In this document: positions 31,186 to 39,774 of the stretch, one piece after another
Layout of the letters: each line of letters begins with the position of its first letter
Numbering within the stretch: the stretch's first letter is position 1
Assembly (NCBI GenBank): GCA_938039195.1
Contig: CALHVK010000115.1
Coordinates: 1-64,000 of the forward strand
Origin: an uncultured Carnobacteriaceae bacterium
GTDB taxonomy: Bacteria > Bacillota > Bacilli > Lactobacillales > Aerococcaceae
DNA: 64,000 bases
Direction: 5' to 3'
Program-made: the position numbers and the translations under genes
The notes under the pieces: model-generated
What the model was told of the DNA's origin: nothing
Database searches by the model: none
Seen by the model: the letters and a program-made list of their open reading frames with translations, nothing else

Positions 31186-31560
31186 ATGAAAAAATACGAA
31201 GTAGAAGTGAATGGCGAAACATTTATCGTCTCACTTAAAGAAATTTCAAATGAAGAAGCAACACAAAAATTAGCGGCTGCTCCAACTCCAGCACCTAGTG
31301 CGCCAGTGGAAGAAAAGAAAGCTGCCTCTTCCCCTGCTCCAACAGGAGACGGTGAAGTGGTACCTGCTCCAATGGCTGGGATTGTATTATCGATCAGCAA
31401 AAATGTCGGTGATGCAGTGAAAAAAGGAGATGTACTTGTGATTTTAGAAGCCATGAAGATGGAAAATGAAATCCTTGCTCCCGCTGACGGTGTTGTGAAA
31501 GCAATTCATGTATCAAGTAATGAATCTGTCGAATCGAACCAACCACTCTTAACGATTTAG
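31186..31560 (+). CDS. Biotin carrier subunit of the decarboxylase
   Basis: The 124-residue protein has an N-terminal strand region, an Ala-Pro-rich flexible linker (about 32-60) and a C-terminal biotinyl domain with the biotin-accepting lysine in EAMKMENE. It carries carboxybiotin from the carboxyltransferase to the membrane beta subunit. Linker and domain layout match the delta/gamma-type carriers of methylmalonyl-CoA and oxaloacetate decarboxylases. Confidence 0.92.
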   Translation: MKKYEVEVNGETFIVSLKEISNEEATQKLAAAPTPAPSAPVEEKKAASSPAPTGDGEVVPAPMAGIVLSISKNVGDAVKKGDVLVILEAMKMENEILAPADGVVKAIHVSSNESVESNQPLLTI

Positions 31561-31573
31561 GAGGCGATGGTTT

Positions 31574-32701
31574 ATGGAAGTCATTCAACAGTTGATTGAA
31601 ACAAGTGGGATTTATAACTTAACGATTCAAAACATCATTATGTTAATTATCGCCTGCGTGTTTCTATATCTAGGGATTAAACGAGGGTATGAACCATACT
31701 TAATGGTTCCGATTGCGTTCGGGATGCTCCTTGTAAACTTACCATTAGCAGGATTAATGGATGCCCCTACTGAAAATGGACCTGGTGGACTCTTGTATTA
31801 CTTATATCAAGGAACAAACCTTGGTATTTATCCACCATTGATTTTCCTTTGCTTAGGTGCGTCAACAGACTTTGGACCGCTACTTGCAAATCCAAAGACC
31901 ATCTTGCTTGGTGGGGCAGCTCAATTCGGTATTTTCGTCGCATTCTTCCTTTCAGTAATGTGGGGAATGACACCGCAAGAAGCTGCTTCAGTAGGGATTA
32001 TCGGGGGTGCGGATGGACCAACAGCCTTGTTCTTAACAACAAGACTTGCACCGCACTTATTACCAGCAATCGCCCTAGCAGCGTACTCATATATGGCGCT
32101 TGTGCCAATTATTCAACCGCCAATTATTCGTGCGCTCACAACGAAGAAAGAACGCCTTGTGAAGATGACAGAAAACCGTAAAGTGAGTGAAACGGAAAAA
32201 ATTCTTTTCCCAATCATCGTTACTATTTTCGTCAGCTTATTAGTACCAAGTGCAACACCATTAGTAGGATGCTTAATGCTCGGTAACTTAATTAAAGAAA
32301 TTAAGGTAGTCCCAAACATTACAAAAGTTCTACAAAATGCGATGATGTACGGAGTTACTATTATTTTAGGATTAACCGTTGGAGCGAAAGCAACAGGGGA
32401 ATTATTCTTATCAGTATCGACTCTTAAAATTACTTTACTAGGATTAATCGCTTTTGCTGCAGGTACTGCGGCGGGGGTTATTATGGGTAAATTGATGTAC
32501 AAACTATCTGGCGGTAAAATCAATCCAATGATCGGTGCAGCAGGGGTGTCTGCCGTACCAATGGCCGCTCGTGTTGTACAAAAAGAAGGACAAAGAGAAG
32601 ACCCAAGTAACTACTTATTAATGCACGCAATGGGACCAAACGTAGCCGGAGTTATCGGTAGTGCCATTGCTGCAGGGGTATTACTCGCATTCTTCTCATA
32701 A
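31574..32701 (+). CDS. oadB: Sodium-translocating decarboxylase beta subunit
   Basis: This membrane subunit decarboxylates carboxybiotin and exports sodium ions. The 375-residue protein has about nine hydrophobic helices, the GGADGPTALFLTT motif with the functional aspartate, and the conserved C-terminal GAAGVSAVPMAARVV and NYLLMHAMGPNVAGVIGSA segments. Those place it in the OadB/MmdB/GcdB family; oxaloacetate as substrate is inferred from OadA and pckA. Confidence 0.93.
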   Translation: MEVIQQLIETSGIYNLTIQNIIMLIIACVFLYLGIKRGYEPYLMVPIAFGMLLVNLPLAGLMDAPTENGPGGLLYYLYQGTNLGIYPPLIFLCLGASTDFGPLLANPKTILLGGAAQFGIFVAFFLSVMWGMTPQEAASVGIIGGADGPTALFLTTRLAPHLLPAIALAAYSYMALVPIIQPPIIRALTTKKERLVKMTENRKVSETEKILFPIIVTIFVSLLVPSATPLVGCLMLGNLIKEIKVVPNITKVLQNAMMYGVTIILGLTVGAKATGELFLSVSTLKITLLGLIAFAAGTAAGVIMGKLMYKLSGGKINPMIGAAGVSAVPMAARVVQKEGQREDPSNYLLMHAMGPNVAGVIGSAIAAGVLLAFFS

Positions 32702-32722
32702 TAGAAGCACTCCTTTCAAACA

Positions 32723-32760
32723 AAAATCAGAAGAAGAGAAATCTTCTTCTGATTTTTTTT
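32723..32760 (+). terminator. Terminator of the pckA-oad operon
   Basis: A 15-bp perfect stem (32723-32737 with 32742-32756) with a GAAA loop is followed by a run of Ts, about 20 bases after the oadB stop. comFA starts 27 bases later. Confidence 0.92.
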
Positions 32761-32786
32761 GCGTAGTTAGGGGTGAGGTGAGTGAG

Positions 32787-34145
32787 ATGGAGGGAGCTGT
32801 TGGACGTATTCAAGCTGTCTATCAATCGATGCTAAAAGAGCATGAAGTGCCTACGAATGCAGTGCTAGATGTTGGAATTGCCATCAAAAATGGGAAGAAA
32901 GAGTGCCAGTTTTGTGGAAATACCGAGCGGTTGGAATTTGCTAAAGGACCTTGCTTGAATTGCGCAGGAGGTGAATGTTGGTATTGCTTGAAATGTATTG
33001 GAATGGGAAAGGTGAAGGCATGTAGTGTGTTGATTGCGACTCCTGAAGAAGAGGAGCCTTTTCCAAAAAGAGAAGAAAGATTAGCGCATTACAAACATAC
33101 CTTAAGTGCAAAACAGGAACAGCTATCTTTGGAGTGCTTGCAAGTCGTAAAGCAAACAGGATTCCGTGAGCACTTACTCTGGGCCGTGACAGGTTCAGGG
33201 AAAACGGAGATGATTTTTTCAAGTATCGAATGGATGTTACAACAAGGGAAACGAGTCGCTATTGCCGCGCCAAGAATTGATGTGTGCGTGGAATTAGCGC
33301 CGCGCTTGAAGGAAGCTTTCCCTACAGTCGAGCAGAACGTCCTACATTCACAGTCGGAGGAAGGATACAAGAGAGTGCCACTGACGATTGCGACGACACA
33401 CCAGATGCTCCGGTTCTACCGCGCGTTTGATTTGATCGTGATTGATGAGACAGATTCGTTTCCTTATCGGGATAATGAATTACTCATTCGGGCAGTGCAT
33501 CGTGCACTGAAAGAGGACGGCTGTTTGCTTTATTTGACAGCAACACCTTCCCAGACGCTAGAGAAAAGAATCAAACGAAAAGAGCTGTCGGTATCCTTGC
33601 TACCGGAGCGATATCATAAGAAACCATTAGTCGTTCCAACGATGGTTTATAGTGGTGACTTAGAAAAAAGATTACGCAAGAAGAAAATTCCTAAACCATT
33701 GCAACGGTTTATCGAAGAACATGTAAGAGTAGGAAAACGATTTTTGTTATTTGTACCAAGAATTACACTACTAAGTCCGATAGAAGCATCCCTTAGACGA
33801 AAATTTCCAAATGCAAAATTCGAGACGGTTAGTTCTAAAGAACCATCTCGGCAAGCAAGAATTGCGCAAATGAGAGCAGGAGAGCTTGATTTTTTGGTGA
33901 CGACCACCATTCTTGAACGAGGAGTGACTTTTCCTGGGGTGGACGTTTGCGTCATCAATGCTCATGAAGAGGAATTCTCAAGGGAAGTACTCGTGCAAAT
34001 CGCAGGACGGGTTGGACGTACAGCAGAATACCCAACAGGAGAAGTGGTGTATTTTCATAATGGAAAAACTAAAGCGATGGTCCAGGCGGTCAGGGAAATT
34101 GAAGACTTAAATAAACAAGCACTTCGGGGGAGGGAGTCCAAATGA
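32787..34145 (+). CDS. comFA: ComFA, DNA-uptake ATPase/helicase
   Basis: ComFA is a DEAD-like ATPase that helps drive single-stranded DNA into the cell during transformation. The 452-residue protein has an N-terminal zinc finger with cysteines at 40, 43, 56 and 59 plus a further cluster at 64, 67 and 70, Walker A TGSGKT (135-140), the DETD box (220-223) and motif VI GRVGRT. The ATG at 32787 was chosen since GAGGTG lies six bases before it; an earlier start at 32661 would lie inside oadB and run through the terminator. The last four bases overlap comFC. Confidence 0.93.
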   Translation: MEGAVGRIQAVYQSMLKEHEVPTNAVLDVGIAIKNGKKECQFCGNTERLEFAKGPCLNCAGGECWYCLKCIGMGKVKACSVLIATPEEEEPFPKREERLAHYKHTLSAKQEQLSLECLQVVKQTGFREHLLWAVTGSGKTEMIFSSIEWMLQQGKRVAIAAPRIDVCVELAPRLKEAFPTVEQNVLHSQSEEGYKRVPLTIATTHQMLRFYRAFDLIVIDETDSFPYRDNELLIRAVHRALKEDGCLLYLTATPSQTLEKRIKRKELSVSLLPERYHKKPLVVPTMVYSGDLEKRLRKKKIPKPLQRFIEEHVRVGKRFLLFVPRITLLSPIEASLRRKFPNAKFETVSSKEPSRQARIAQMRAGELDFLVTTTILERGVTFPGVDVCVINAHEEEFSREVLVQIAGRVGRTAEYPTGEVVYFHNGKTKAMVQAVREIEDLNKQALRGRESK

Positions 34146-34822
34146 AATGTTTATGGTGCGGAGAAGAAGTGGAACACTCTCAACCAATACTCTCGTTTTT
34201 ACTAGGAGCAAATAGAAAGTGCATTTGCGTCAATTGTGAACAGCCCTTTATGCAATTAAAACAACAACCTACTTGCCTAGAGTGTGGACGGCTGATGACA
34301 AAAGTAGAGGTGTGCCCGGATTGTCAAAAATGGCATCAAGTAAAAGAAGCGGTGCTTTTAAAGAATACGGTCTTGTATGCTTATGACGAGGCCGGGCGAA
34401 AGTTTATGGAGTTATTCAAATTTGTGGGAGATACTAGAGTGATGGCGTTGGTCATCAAAGAGTTAAGACGAGAATTGCTTGGGTATCAAAAGAAAGGATA
34501 TGTTCTTTGTCCATTACCGTCGTCCGAAGCGAGTCTAAAAAAGAGGGAATTCGAGACGATTCCAACTTTACTGAAACAGTGCCAGGTACCAACCGTTTCG
34601 CTTTTAGAACATATTGGCAAGGGGAAGAAGCAATCCGAGAAGACAAGGCAGGAGCGTTTGCAACTAAAACAACCGTTTAGGGTCAAAGAAGGAGCCGTGA
34701 TTCCCAAAAGAGTCTTATTGGTGGACGATGTTTATACGACAGGTGCCACATTGCATCTGGCTGCAAAAGTGTTAATCAAAATGGGTGTTGAAGAGGTAGA
34801 ATCTCTGACATTATTTAGATAA
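34142..34822 (+). CDS. comFC: ComFC, phosphoribosyltransferase-like competence protein
   Basis: The 226-residue protein has several CxxC pairs in its first 70 residues (Cys3/Cys6 and others) that form a zinc ribbon, and a C-terminal phosphoribosyltransferase domain with the PRPP loop VLLVDDVYTTGATL. It works with ComFA in DNA uptake. Translation is coupled to comFA by an ATGA overlap. Confidence 0.93.
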   Translation: MKCLWCGEEVEHSQPILSFLLGANRKCICVNCEQPFMQLKQQPTCLECGRLMTKVEVCPDCQKWHQVKEAVLLKNTVLYAYDEAGRKFMELFKFVGDTRVMALVIKELRRELLGYQKKGYVLCPLPSSEASLKKREFETIPTLLKQCQVPTVSLLEHIGKGKKQSEKTRQERLQLKQPFRVKEGAVIPKRVLLVDDVYTTGATLHLAAKVLIKMGVEEVESLTLFR

Positions 34823-34828
34823 AAAGTG

Positions 34829-34860
34829 TATCATGCATGATATGTATCATGTATGATACA
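34829..34860. repeat. Two adjacent palindromes of the TATCATNNATGATA type
   Basis: TATCATGCATGATA (34829-34842) is a perfect palindrome and is followed directly by TGTATCATGTATGATACA (34843-34860), arms of eight bases around GT. A third copy of the same core is at 53567-53580. They lie seven bases after comFC, so they may act as a weak 3' hairpin pair or as a protein-binding site. Confidence 0.7.
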
Positions 34861-34874
34861 AAACCAATCGACAA

Positions 34875-34906
34875 AACAGCCCAAGCAGATTTCTGCTTGG
34901 GCTGTT
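34875..34906. terminator. Hairpin between convergent comFC and gldA
   Basis: A 14-bp perfect stem (34875-34888 with 34893-34906) with loop ATTT. On the minus strand it is followed by a moderately T-rich run (TTTGTCGATTGGTTTTG). It most likely ends gldA and comFC transcripts. Confidence 0.75.
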
Positions 34907-34925
34907 GGAATCTATCTAGTTATTT

Positions 34926-36020
34926 TTAGAATCTTGTAGTGACATATTGGTCAAGAGCAAGAAGAGCATTTGCGACATCTTCGGCAGTATAGTCAACAAT
35001 CATTTGGTGGATGGTTTCGCCTTCTTGTGTTGCAAGGGCCCCAATCTTGAGTAAGTCTTCATATGGTACAGAATCCAATTTTACTTCTTTGAGCGTTGTT
35101 GGTAATCCAAGTGCTTGATAGAAAGTAATGTATTTATCGAGTTCTTCTTTTGGACGATTTTCTAATAACAGTTGTGTCAATGTACCATAAGCTACTTTTT
35201 CACCGTGAGTTAGAGAGTGGATGTCTCCGTGAATGGCAGTGAATCCGTTATGGATAGCATGTGCTGCTGCTAAACCAGCTGATTCAAAACCGATACCGCT
35301 AAGTAGTGTGTTCGCTTCTACCACGGCTTCTAAAGCAGGTGTCACTACTTTGGCATTTGCTGCGGCTACGGCTTGTAGACCATTTTCGAATAAAGTACTT
35401 TCGCAGACACGAGCGATGGCTTCTGCTGCAATCGTTGGCACTTGACCAACCATTGTGCCTCCTTGTGCTTCAATGACTGCACGAGCCTCAACCCAAGTAG
35501 CAAGCGCATCGGCAATTCCTGAGATTAATAAACGAACAGGAGCATTGGCAATGACCTTTGTATCGACTAATACTAATTCTGGATTTTTCTTGTAGAAACG
35601 ATAGCGTTCAAACACGCCTTCTGCTGAATAAATAACAGAGAGGGCAGAAGTTGGAGCATCCGTTGAAGCAATTGTTGGTAAAATAGCTACCGGACAATTG
35701 GAGTCATCCGCAATCGCTTTGGCAGTATCGATAGTTTTACCACCACCTAAGCCGATGACTACGTTTAGTTGATGTTCCTTCACAACTTCAGCAACGCGAC
35801 GAACTTCATCATTAGTAGCTTCACCATGGAAGATTTCACGATGAACAAATGCGCCTTCTTTAACGAGGTTTTCTTCCAGTTCTTTACCGACTAAATCATA
35901 AACGATAGGGTCGCAAAGAAGGAGAAGTCGATCTCCCAAAGCCAACACGTGAGAAAGACCAGTTTTAAGAACATCTTTCCCTTGAACATAACGAGACGGA
36001 CTAGCAAATACTTTTTCCAT
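34926..36020 (-). CDS. gldA: Glycerol dehydrogenase (iron-containing alcohol dehydrogenase family)
   Basis: It oxidises glycerol to dihydroxyacetone with NAD, or works in reverse. The 364-residue protein has the NAD-binding GLGGGKTIDTAKA motif, the ASTDAPTSALSVIY segment and the metal-binding histidines and aspartate in HAIHNGFTAIHGDIHSLTHGE. It is a single gene; no dihydroxyacetone kinase lies next to it. The promoter carries a cre-like site (36065-36078), which suggests repression by preferred sugars. Confidence 0.9.
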   Translation of the reverse strand: MEKVFASPSRYVQGKDVLKTGLSHVLALGDRLLLLCDPIVYDLVGKELEENLVKEGAFVHREIFHGEATNDEVRRVAEVVKEHQLNVVIGLGGGKTIDTAKAIADDSNCPVAILPTIASTDAPTSALSVIYSAEGVFERYRFYKKNPELVLVDTKVIANAPVRLLISGIADALATWVEARAVIEAQGGTMVGQVPTIAAEAIARVCESTLFENGLQAVAAANAKVVTPALEAVVEANTLLSGIGFESAGLAAAHAIHNGFTAIHGDIHSLTHGEKVAYGTLTQLLLENRPKEELDKYITFYQALGLPTTLKEVKLDSVPYEDLLKIGALATQEGETIHQMIVDYTAEDVANALLALDQYVTTRF

Positions 36021-36054
36021 AAGAGTAACTCCTTTATAATTTGTTTACTACTTC

Positions 36055-36083
36055 ACTATATCGTTGAAAACGATTTCTGTAAA
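36055..36083 (-). promoter_or_regulatory. gldA promoter with a cre-like site in the spacer
   Basis: On the minus strand TTTACA (36078-36083) and TATAGT (36055-36060) are 17 bases apart. The spacer and part of the -35 contain TGAAAACGATTTCT (read on the plus strand, 36065-36078), which fits the CcpA site TGWNANCGNTNWCA at all but the last base. Binding there should block the promoter. Confidence 0.65.
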
Positions 36084-36295
36084 TGAAGATTCTGTGTTGT
36101 TTTAACTAGGGATCTAAGACTTTCGAGAAAGGGGAAGAGATTGACTGAGGAAGAGATTGATTTTTCTTGGGAATGATTCTAATCTTCAATGCTGTATGAT
36201 TTTTCAAGTCATGAAAACAAAATTTCGCCAAAGAAAAGTCCTCAAAAATACCGTTTTTCCTTAACAATTCTTAATGAAAGAATATTTGAAAACGG

Positions 36296-36324
36296 TTGTA
36301 AAAGCCCTGTACATGCTTTATAAT
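36296..36324 (+). promoter_or_regulatory. hpf promoter
   Basis: TTGTAA (36296-36301) and TATAAT (36319-36324) have a 17-base spacer. The region from 36084 to 36295, between the gldA and hpf promoters, shows no gene; I see only a direct repeat of GAAGAGATTGA near 36136-36162. Confidence 0.75.
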
Positions 36325-36343
36325 AAAACTATAGAAATCAAAC

Positions 36344-36398
36344 GAAGCAATTCCTAAGAGTGGTCCTTAGGTATTTCTTCAAATCTGGTTTTCCAGAT
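36344..36398 (+). promoter_or_regulatory. Structured 5' leader of hpf
   Basis: A long hairpin has three paired blocks split by single mismatches: GAAG (36344-36347) with CTTC (36377-36380), AAT with ATT, and CCTAAG (36353-36358) with CTTAGG (36366-36371). A second hairpin ATCTGG-TTTT-CCAGAT (36383-36398) ends just before the ribosome binding site. No T-tract follows, so control of translation or mRNA stability is more likely than termination. Confidence 0.5.
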
Positions 36399-36414
36399 GA
36401 AAGGGGAGAGTATT

Positions 36415-36957
36415 ATGTTTAAATATAATATCCGTGGAGAAAATATTGAGGTCACAGAAGCGATTCGTCAATACGCAGAAAAGAAAATTAGCAAATTAGA
36501 GAAATACTTTACTGACGTTGCTAATGCGACTGTATACGTCAACTTGAAAGTCTATGCTGAAAAGACTGCAAAAGTTGAAGTTACGATCCCACTTCCTTAT
36601 TTAGTTCTACGTGCCGAGGAAACTTCAATTGATTTATATGGAAGTATTGACTTGGTAGTCGATAAACTTGAAAGACAAGTTCGTAAACATAAAACAAAAA
36701 TCAATCGTAAATCTCGCGAAAAAGGATTCGATATTGTGTTACCACCACTTCCAGAAGTGACTGAAGAGGAGGAAACAGGATTAGAAATCGTTCGTACAAA
36801 ACGAATTGATTTGAAACCAATGGATAGCGAAGAAGCGGTTCTTCAAATGAACATGTTAGGACATAACTTCTTTATCTACCAAGATGCTGAAACGAACGAA
36901 ACAAACATTGTTTATCGTCGTAAAGATGGAAAATATGGTTTGATTGAAACGAATTAA
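36415..36957 (+). CDS. hpf: Ribosome hibernation promoting factor, long form
   Basis: Long HPF dimerises 70S ribosomes to inactive 100S particles in stationary phase. The 180-residue protein has the N-terminal S30AE/YfiA domain (about 1-100) and the C-terminal dimerisation domain (about 122-178, ending in NIVYRRKDGKYGLIE). The ATG at 36415 has AAGGGGAGAG at the right distance; an ATG at 36397 precedes that site and is rejected. It has its own promoter, leader and terminator. Confidence 0.93.
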   Translation: MFKYNIRGENIEVTEAIRQYAEKKISKLEKYFTDVANATVYVNLKVYAEKTAKVEVTIPLPYLVLRAEETSIDLYGSIDLVVDKLERQVRKHKTKINRKSREKGFDIVLPPLPEVTEEEETGLEIVRTKRIDLKPMDSEEAVLQMNMLGHNFFIYQDAETNETNIVYRRKDGKYGLIETN

Positions 36958-36966
36958 TAGAATTTT

Positions 36967-36994
36967 AGGTGGCTTTTTTAAGCCACCTTTTTTG
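36967..36994 (+). terminator. hpf terminator
   Basis: A nine-bp stem (36967-36975 with 36980-36988) with a TTTT loop is followed by TTTTTTG, ten bases after the hpf stop. Confidence 0.88.
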
Positions 36995-37034
36995 TCGTGA
37001 ACCCAAATCGTGCTTATAAATAATGAGGTTGCGT

Positions 37035-37254
37035 ATGAAAAAAAGCAGCAATAACTCTCCGTTTGGAACAGAAATCGGGTTTCATTGACTTAAAACCTTA
37101 AAAAAAATAGGGGGACTTTGAAAAAAAGTCACCTTTTTTACTTTCTTAATTAGTTAAACAATGGTAGAATGAATAAGATGCAATAGGTGTAGTCACCTAT
37201 TTGTAGTACTTTTATGAGATTTAAAATGTTCACCGATTTAAAAACAGTGGTGAA
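37035..37254 (+). promoter_or_regulatory. secA upstream region: short ORF, hairpins and promoter
   Basis: The 318-base gap holds several things. A 17-codon ORF (37035-37088, MKKSSNNSPFGTEIGFH) with a weak TGAGGT site may be chance. GGGGACTTT-n-AAAGTCACC (about 37111-37133) is a hairpin with a T-tract. TGGTAGAAT (37162-37170) is a good extended -10. After it, AATAGGTG-TAGT-CACCTATT (37182-37201) and TTCACC/GGTGAA (37229-37234 with 37249-37254) form two leader hairpins whose GGTG and CACC arms could also pair across. Confidence 0.4.
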
Positions 37255-37275
37255 AATAAAAAAGGAGTTAATTAA

Positions 37276-39720
37276 ATGGCAAATTTTTTGAGACAGTTAG
37301 TTGAAAATGATAAGCGTGAATTACGTCGTTTAGGAAAACTAGCGGATAAGGTAATTGCGTTAGAATCTCAAATGGCTGCATTAGAAGATGCTGATTTTCC
37401 AGTAAAAACAGAAGAATATAAAGAAAGATATGCTAAAGGGGAGTCTCTGGATTCATTACTTCCTGAAGCATTCGCTTTAGTACGTGAGGGAGCTAAACGT
37501 GTATTAGGCTTATTCCCATATAAAGTTCAAATCATGGGTGGGATTACACTTCATGACGGGAACATTGCGGAAATGCGTACTGGTGAAGGTAAAACTTTAA
37601 CAGCGACAATGCCTGTATACTTAAACGCATTATCAGGCGACGGAGTACACGTAGTTACCGTTAACGAATACTTAGCTTCTCGTGACGCTCGCGAAATGGG
37701 TGAGTTATACAACTTCTTAGGCTTGACTGTAGGGTTAAACTTAACAGGAATGTCATCAGAAGAAAAACGTGCTGCATATGCTGCAGACATCACTTACAGC
37801 ACAAACAGTGAATTAGGATTTGACTACTTACGTGATAACATGGTGGTTTACAAATCACAAATGGTACAACGTCCATTAAACTACGCAGTTGTCGATGAAA
37901 CAGACTCAATCTTAATCGACGAAGCGCGTACTCCATTGATTATTTCAGGACAAGCTGAAAAATCAACAGTGTTATACCAACGTGCAGATATGTTTGTAAA
38001 AGGATTGAAAGAGGAAGAAGATTATACAATCGACTTAACTTCTAAGACAATCTCATTAACAGACGAAGGGATTAACAAAGCTGAACAAACATTCCGCTTA
38101 CCAAACCTTTATGACGTGGATAACTCAGCGCTTGTTCACCATATCGACCAAGCTTTACGTGCGAACTACATTATGTTACGCGACATCGACTATGTGGTAG
38201 ATGAAGGTAAAGTAAAAATCGTTGATGGATTTACTGGACGTATTATGGAAGGTCGTCGTTATTCAGATGGTCTTCACCAAGCGATTGAAGCTAAAGAAGG
38301 CGTTGAAGTTGAAAACGAGTCTAAGACAATGGCGACAATCACTTACCAAAACTACTTCCGTATGTATCGTAAATTGTCAGGGATGACAGGTACAGCGAAG
38401 ACTGAAGAGGAAGAATTCAGAGAAATCTACAACATGAACGTTATTGCGATTCCAACAAACCGTCCAATTCAACGTATCGATGGTCAAGATTTAATCTACC
38501 CATCATTACGTAGTAAATTCCGTGCGGTTGTTAAAGATATCAAACAACGTCATGAAGCAGGACAACCAATTCTTGTGGGTACTGTTGCGGTTGAAACAAG
38601 TGAATTGCTTTCAAACATGTTACGCGCAGAAGGAATTCCGCACGAAGTATTAAATGCTAAAAACCACTTTAAAGAAGCAGAAATTATCATGTCAGCAGGT
38701 CAACGTGGCGCTGTAACAATCGCGACAAACATGGCCGGACGTGGTACTGACATCAAGCTTGGTAAAGGCGTGAAAGAACTTGGTGGACTTTGCGTGATTG
38801 GTACAGAACGTCACGAAAGTCGTCGTATCGATAACCAATTACGTGGACGTAGTGGACGTCAAGGGGATCCAGGTGCAACGCAATTCTACCTATCATTAGA
38901 AGATGATTTGATGAAACGTTTCGGTGGAGAAAAGATGCAAGCAATTTGGGAACGTCTAAACTTAACAGATGAAGAAGATGATAACTTCATCCAAAGTAAG
39001 ATGTTAACAAAACAAGTAGAGTCTTCACAAAAACGTGTTGAAGGGAACAACTACGATACTCGTAAAAGCGTCCTAGAGTACGATGAAGTTATGCGTGAAC
39101 AACGTGAAATCATCTACTCACAACGTCTACAAATTATTAATGAAGAGAAATCACTTGAAAAAGTAACAAAAGGCATGATCCGTCGTACTATTCACCGTGT
39201 TGTGGAAAGTCATACATTGACAGATCAAAAAGAGTGGAACTTAGAAGGAATTGTGGACTTTGCTCACAACTCAATCTGTGCTCCAGATGAGCTTTCAATT
39301 AGCGATTTAGAAGGTAAAACAGCTGCTGAAATCGAAGAAATTTTATACGAAAAAGCAATGGAAATCTACAAAGAAAAACAAGAGCAATTGAATGGCGACA
39401 ATCAAATGCTTGAGTTCGAAAAAGTAGTTATCTTACGTGTGGTTGACCGTAAGTGGACAGATCATATCGATGATATGGACCAATTACGTCAAAGCGTTGG
39501 TTTACGTGGATATGCTCAAATCGATCCATTAACAGAGTACCAAACAGAAGGTTACGAACGATTCCAACAAATGATTGCTGCAATCGACTATGATGTAACA
39601 CGTATCTTGATGAAATCTCAAATTCGTCAAAACTTACAACGTGAACAAGTACAAGGAGTTCGTAGTGTAGTGGCTACAGGTCACGACAGAACTTCTGATG
39701 ACGATTCAGAAAAAGCTTAA
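37276..39720 (+). CDS. secA: SecA, preprotein translocase ATPase
   Basis: SecA drives protein export through SecYEG. The 814-residue protein has Walker A GEGKT (103-107), the DETD box in [14 protein letters not shown], the NMAGRGTDI and [10 protein letters not shown] motifs and the scaffold helices. The C-terminal zinc-binding CxCxSG tail found in many SecA proteins is missing; the protein ends in an acidic segment. It lies upstream of prfB with a hairpin between, an order common in Firmicutes. Confidence 0.97.
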   Translation: MANFLRQLVENDKRELRRLGKLADKVIALESQMAALEDADFPVKTEEYKERYAKGESLDSLLPEAFALVREGAKRVLGLFPYKVQIMGGITLHDGNIAEMRTGEGKTLTATMPVYLNALSGDGVHVVTVNEYLASRDAREMGELYNFLGLTVGLNLTGMSSEEKRAAYAADITYSTNSELGFDYLRDNMVVYKSQMVQRPLNYAVVDETDSILIDEARTPLIISGQAEKSTVLYQRADMFVKGLKEEEDYTIDLTSKTISLTDEGINKAEQTFRLPNLYDVDNSALVHHIDQALRANYIMLRDIDYVVDEGKVKIVDGFTGRIMEGRRYSDGLHQAIEAKEGVEVENESKTMATITYQNYFRMYRKLSGMTGTAKTEEEEFREIYNMNVIAIPTNRPIQRIDGQDLIYPSLRSKFRAVVKDIKQRHEAGQPILVGTVAVETSELLSNMLRAEGIPHEVLNAKNHFKEAEIIMSAGQRGAVTIATNMAGRGTDIKLGKGVKELGGLCVIGTERHESRRIDNQLRGRSGRQGDPGATQFYLSLEDDLMKRFGGEKMQAIWERLNLTDEEDDNFIQSKMLTKQVESSQKRVEGNNYDTRKSVLEYDEVMREQREIIYSQRLQIINEEKSLEKVTKGMIRRTIHRVVESHTLTDQKEWNLEGIVDFAHNSICAPDELSISDLEGKTAAEIEEILYEKAMEIYKEKQEQLNGDNQMLEFEKVVILRVVDRKWTDHIDDMDQLRQSVGLRGYAQIDPLTEYQTEGYERFQQMIAAIDYDVTRILMKSQIRQNLQREQVQGVRSVVATGHDRTSDDDSEKA

Positions 39721-39732
39721 TAACAAAGGGAG

Positions 39733-39760
39733 ACGGCGAAGCATTTCGCCGTTTTCTTTT
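39733..39760 (+). terminator. Hairpin with T-tract between secA and prfB
   Basis: An eight-bp stem ACGGCGAA-GCAT-TTCGCCGT (39733-39752) is followed by TTCTTTT. The prfB ribosome binding site comes a few bases later, so read-through is probably needed for prfB. Confidence 0.7.
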
Positions 39761-39774
39761 AGAAAGAGGTCAGT

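Noticed and set aside
32661..32786. Longer N-terminus for comFA
   Set aside because: It would start inside oadB and run through a 15-bp terminator stem; GAGGTG before 32787 decides the start.
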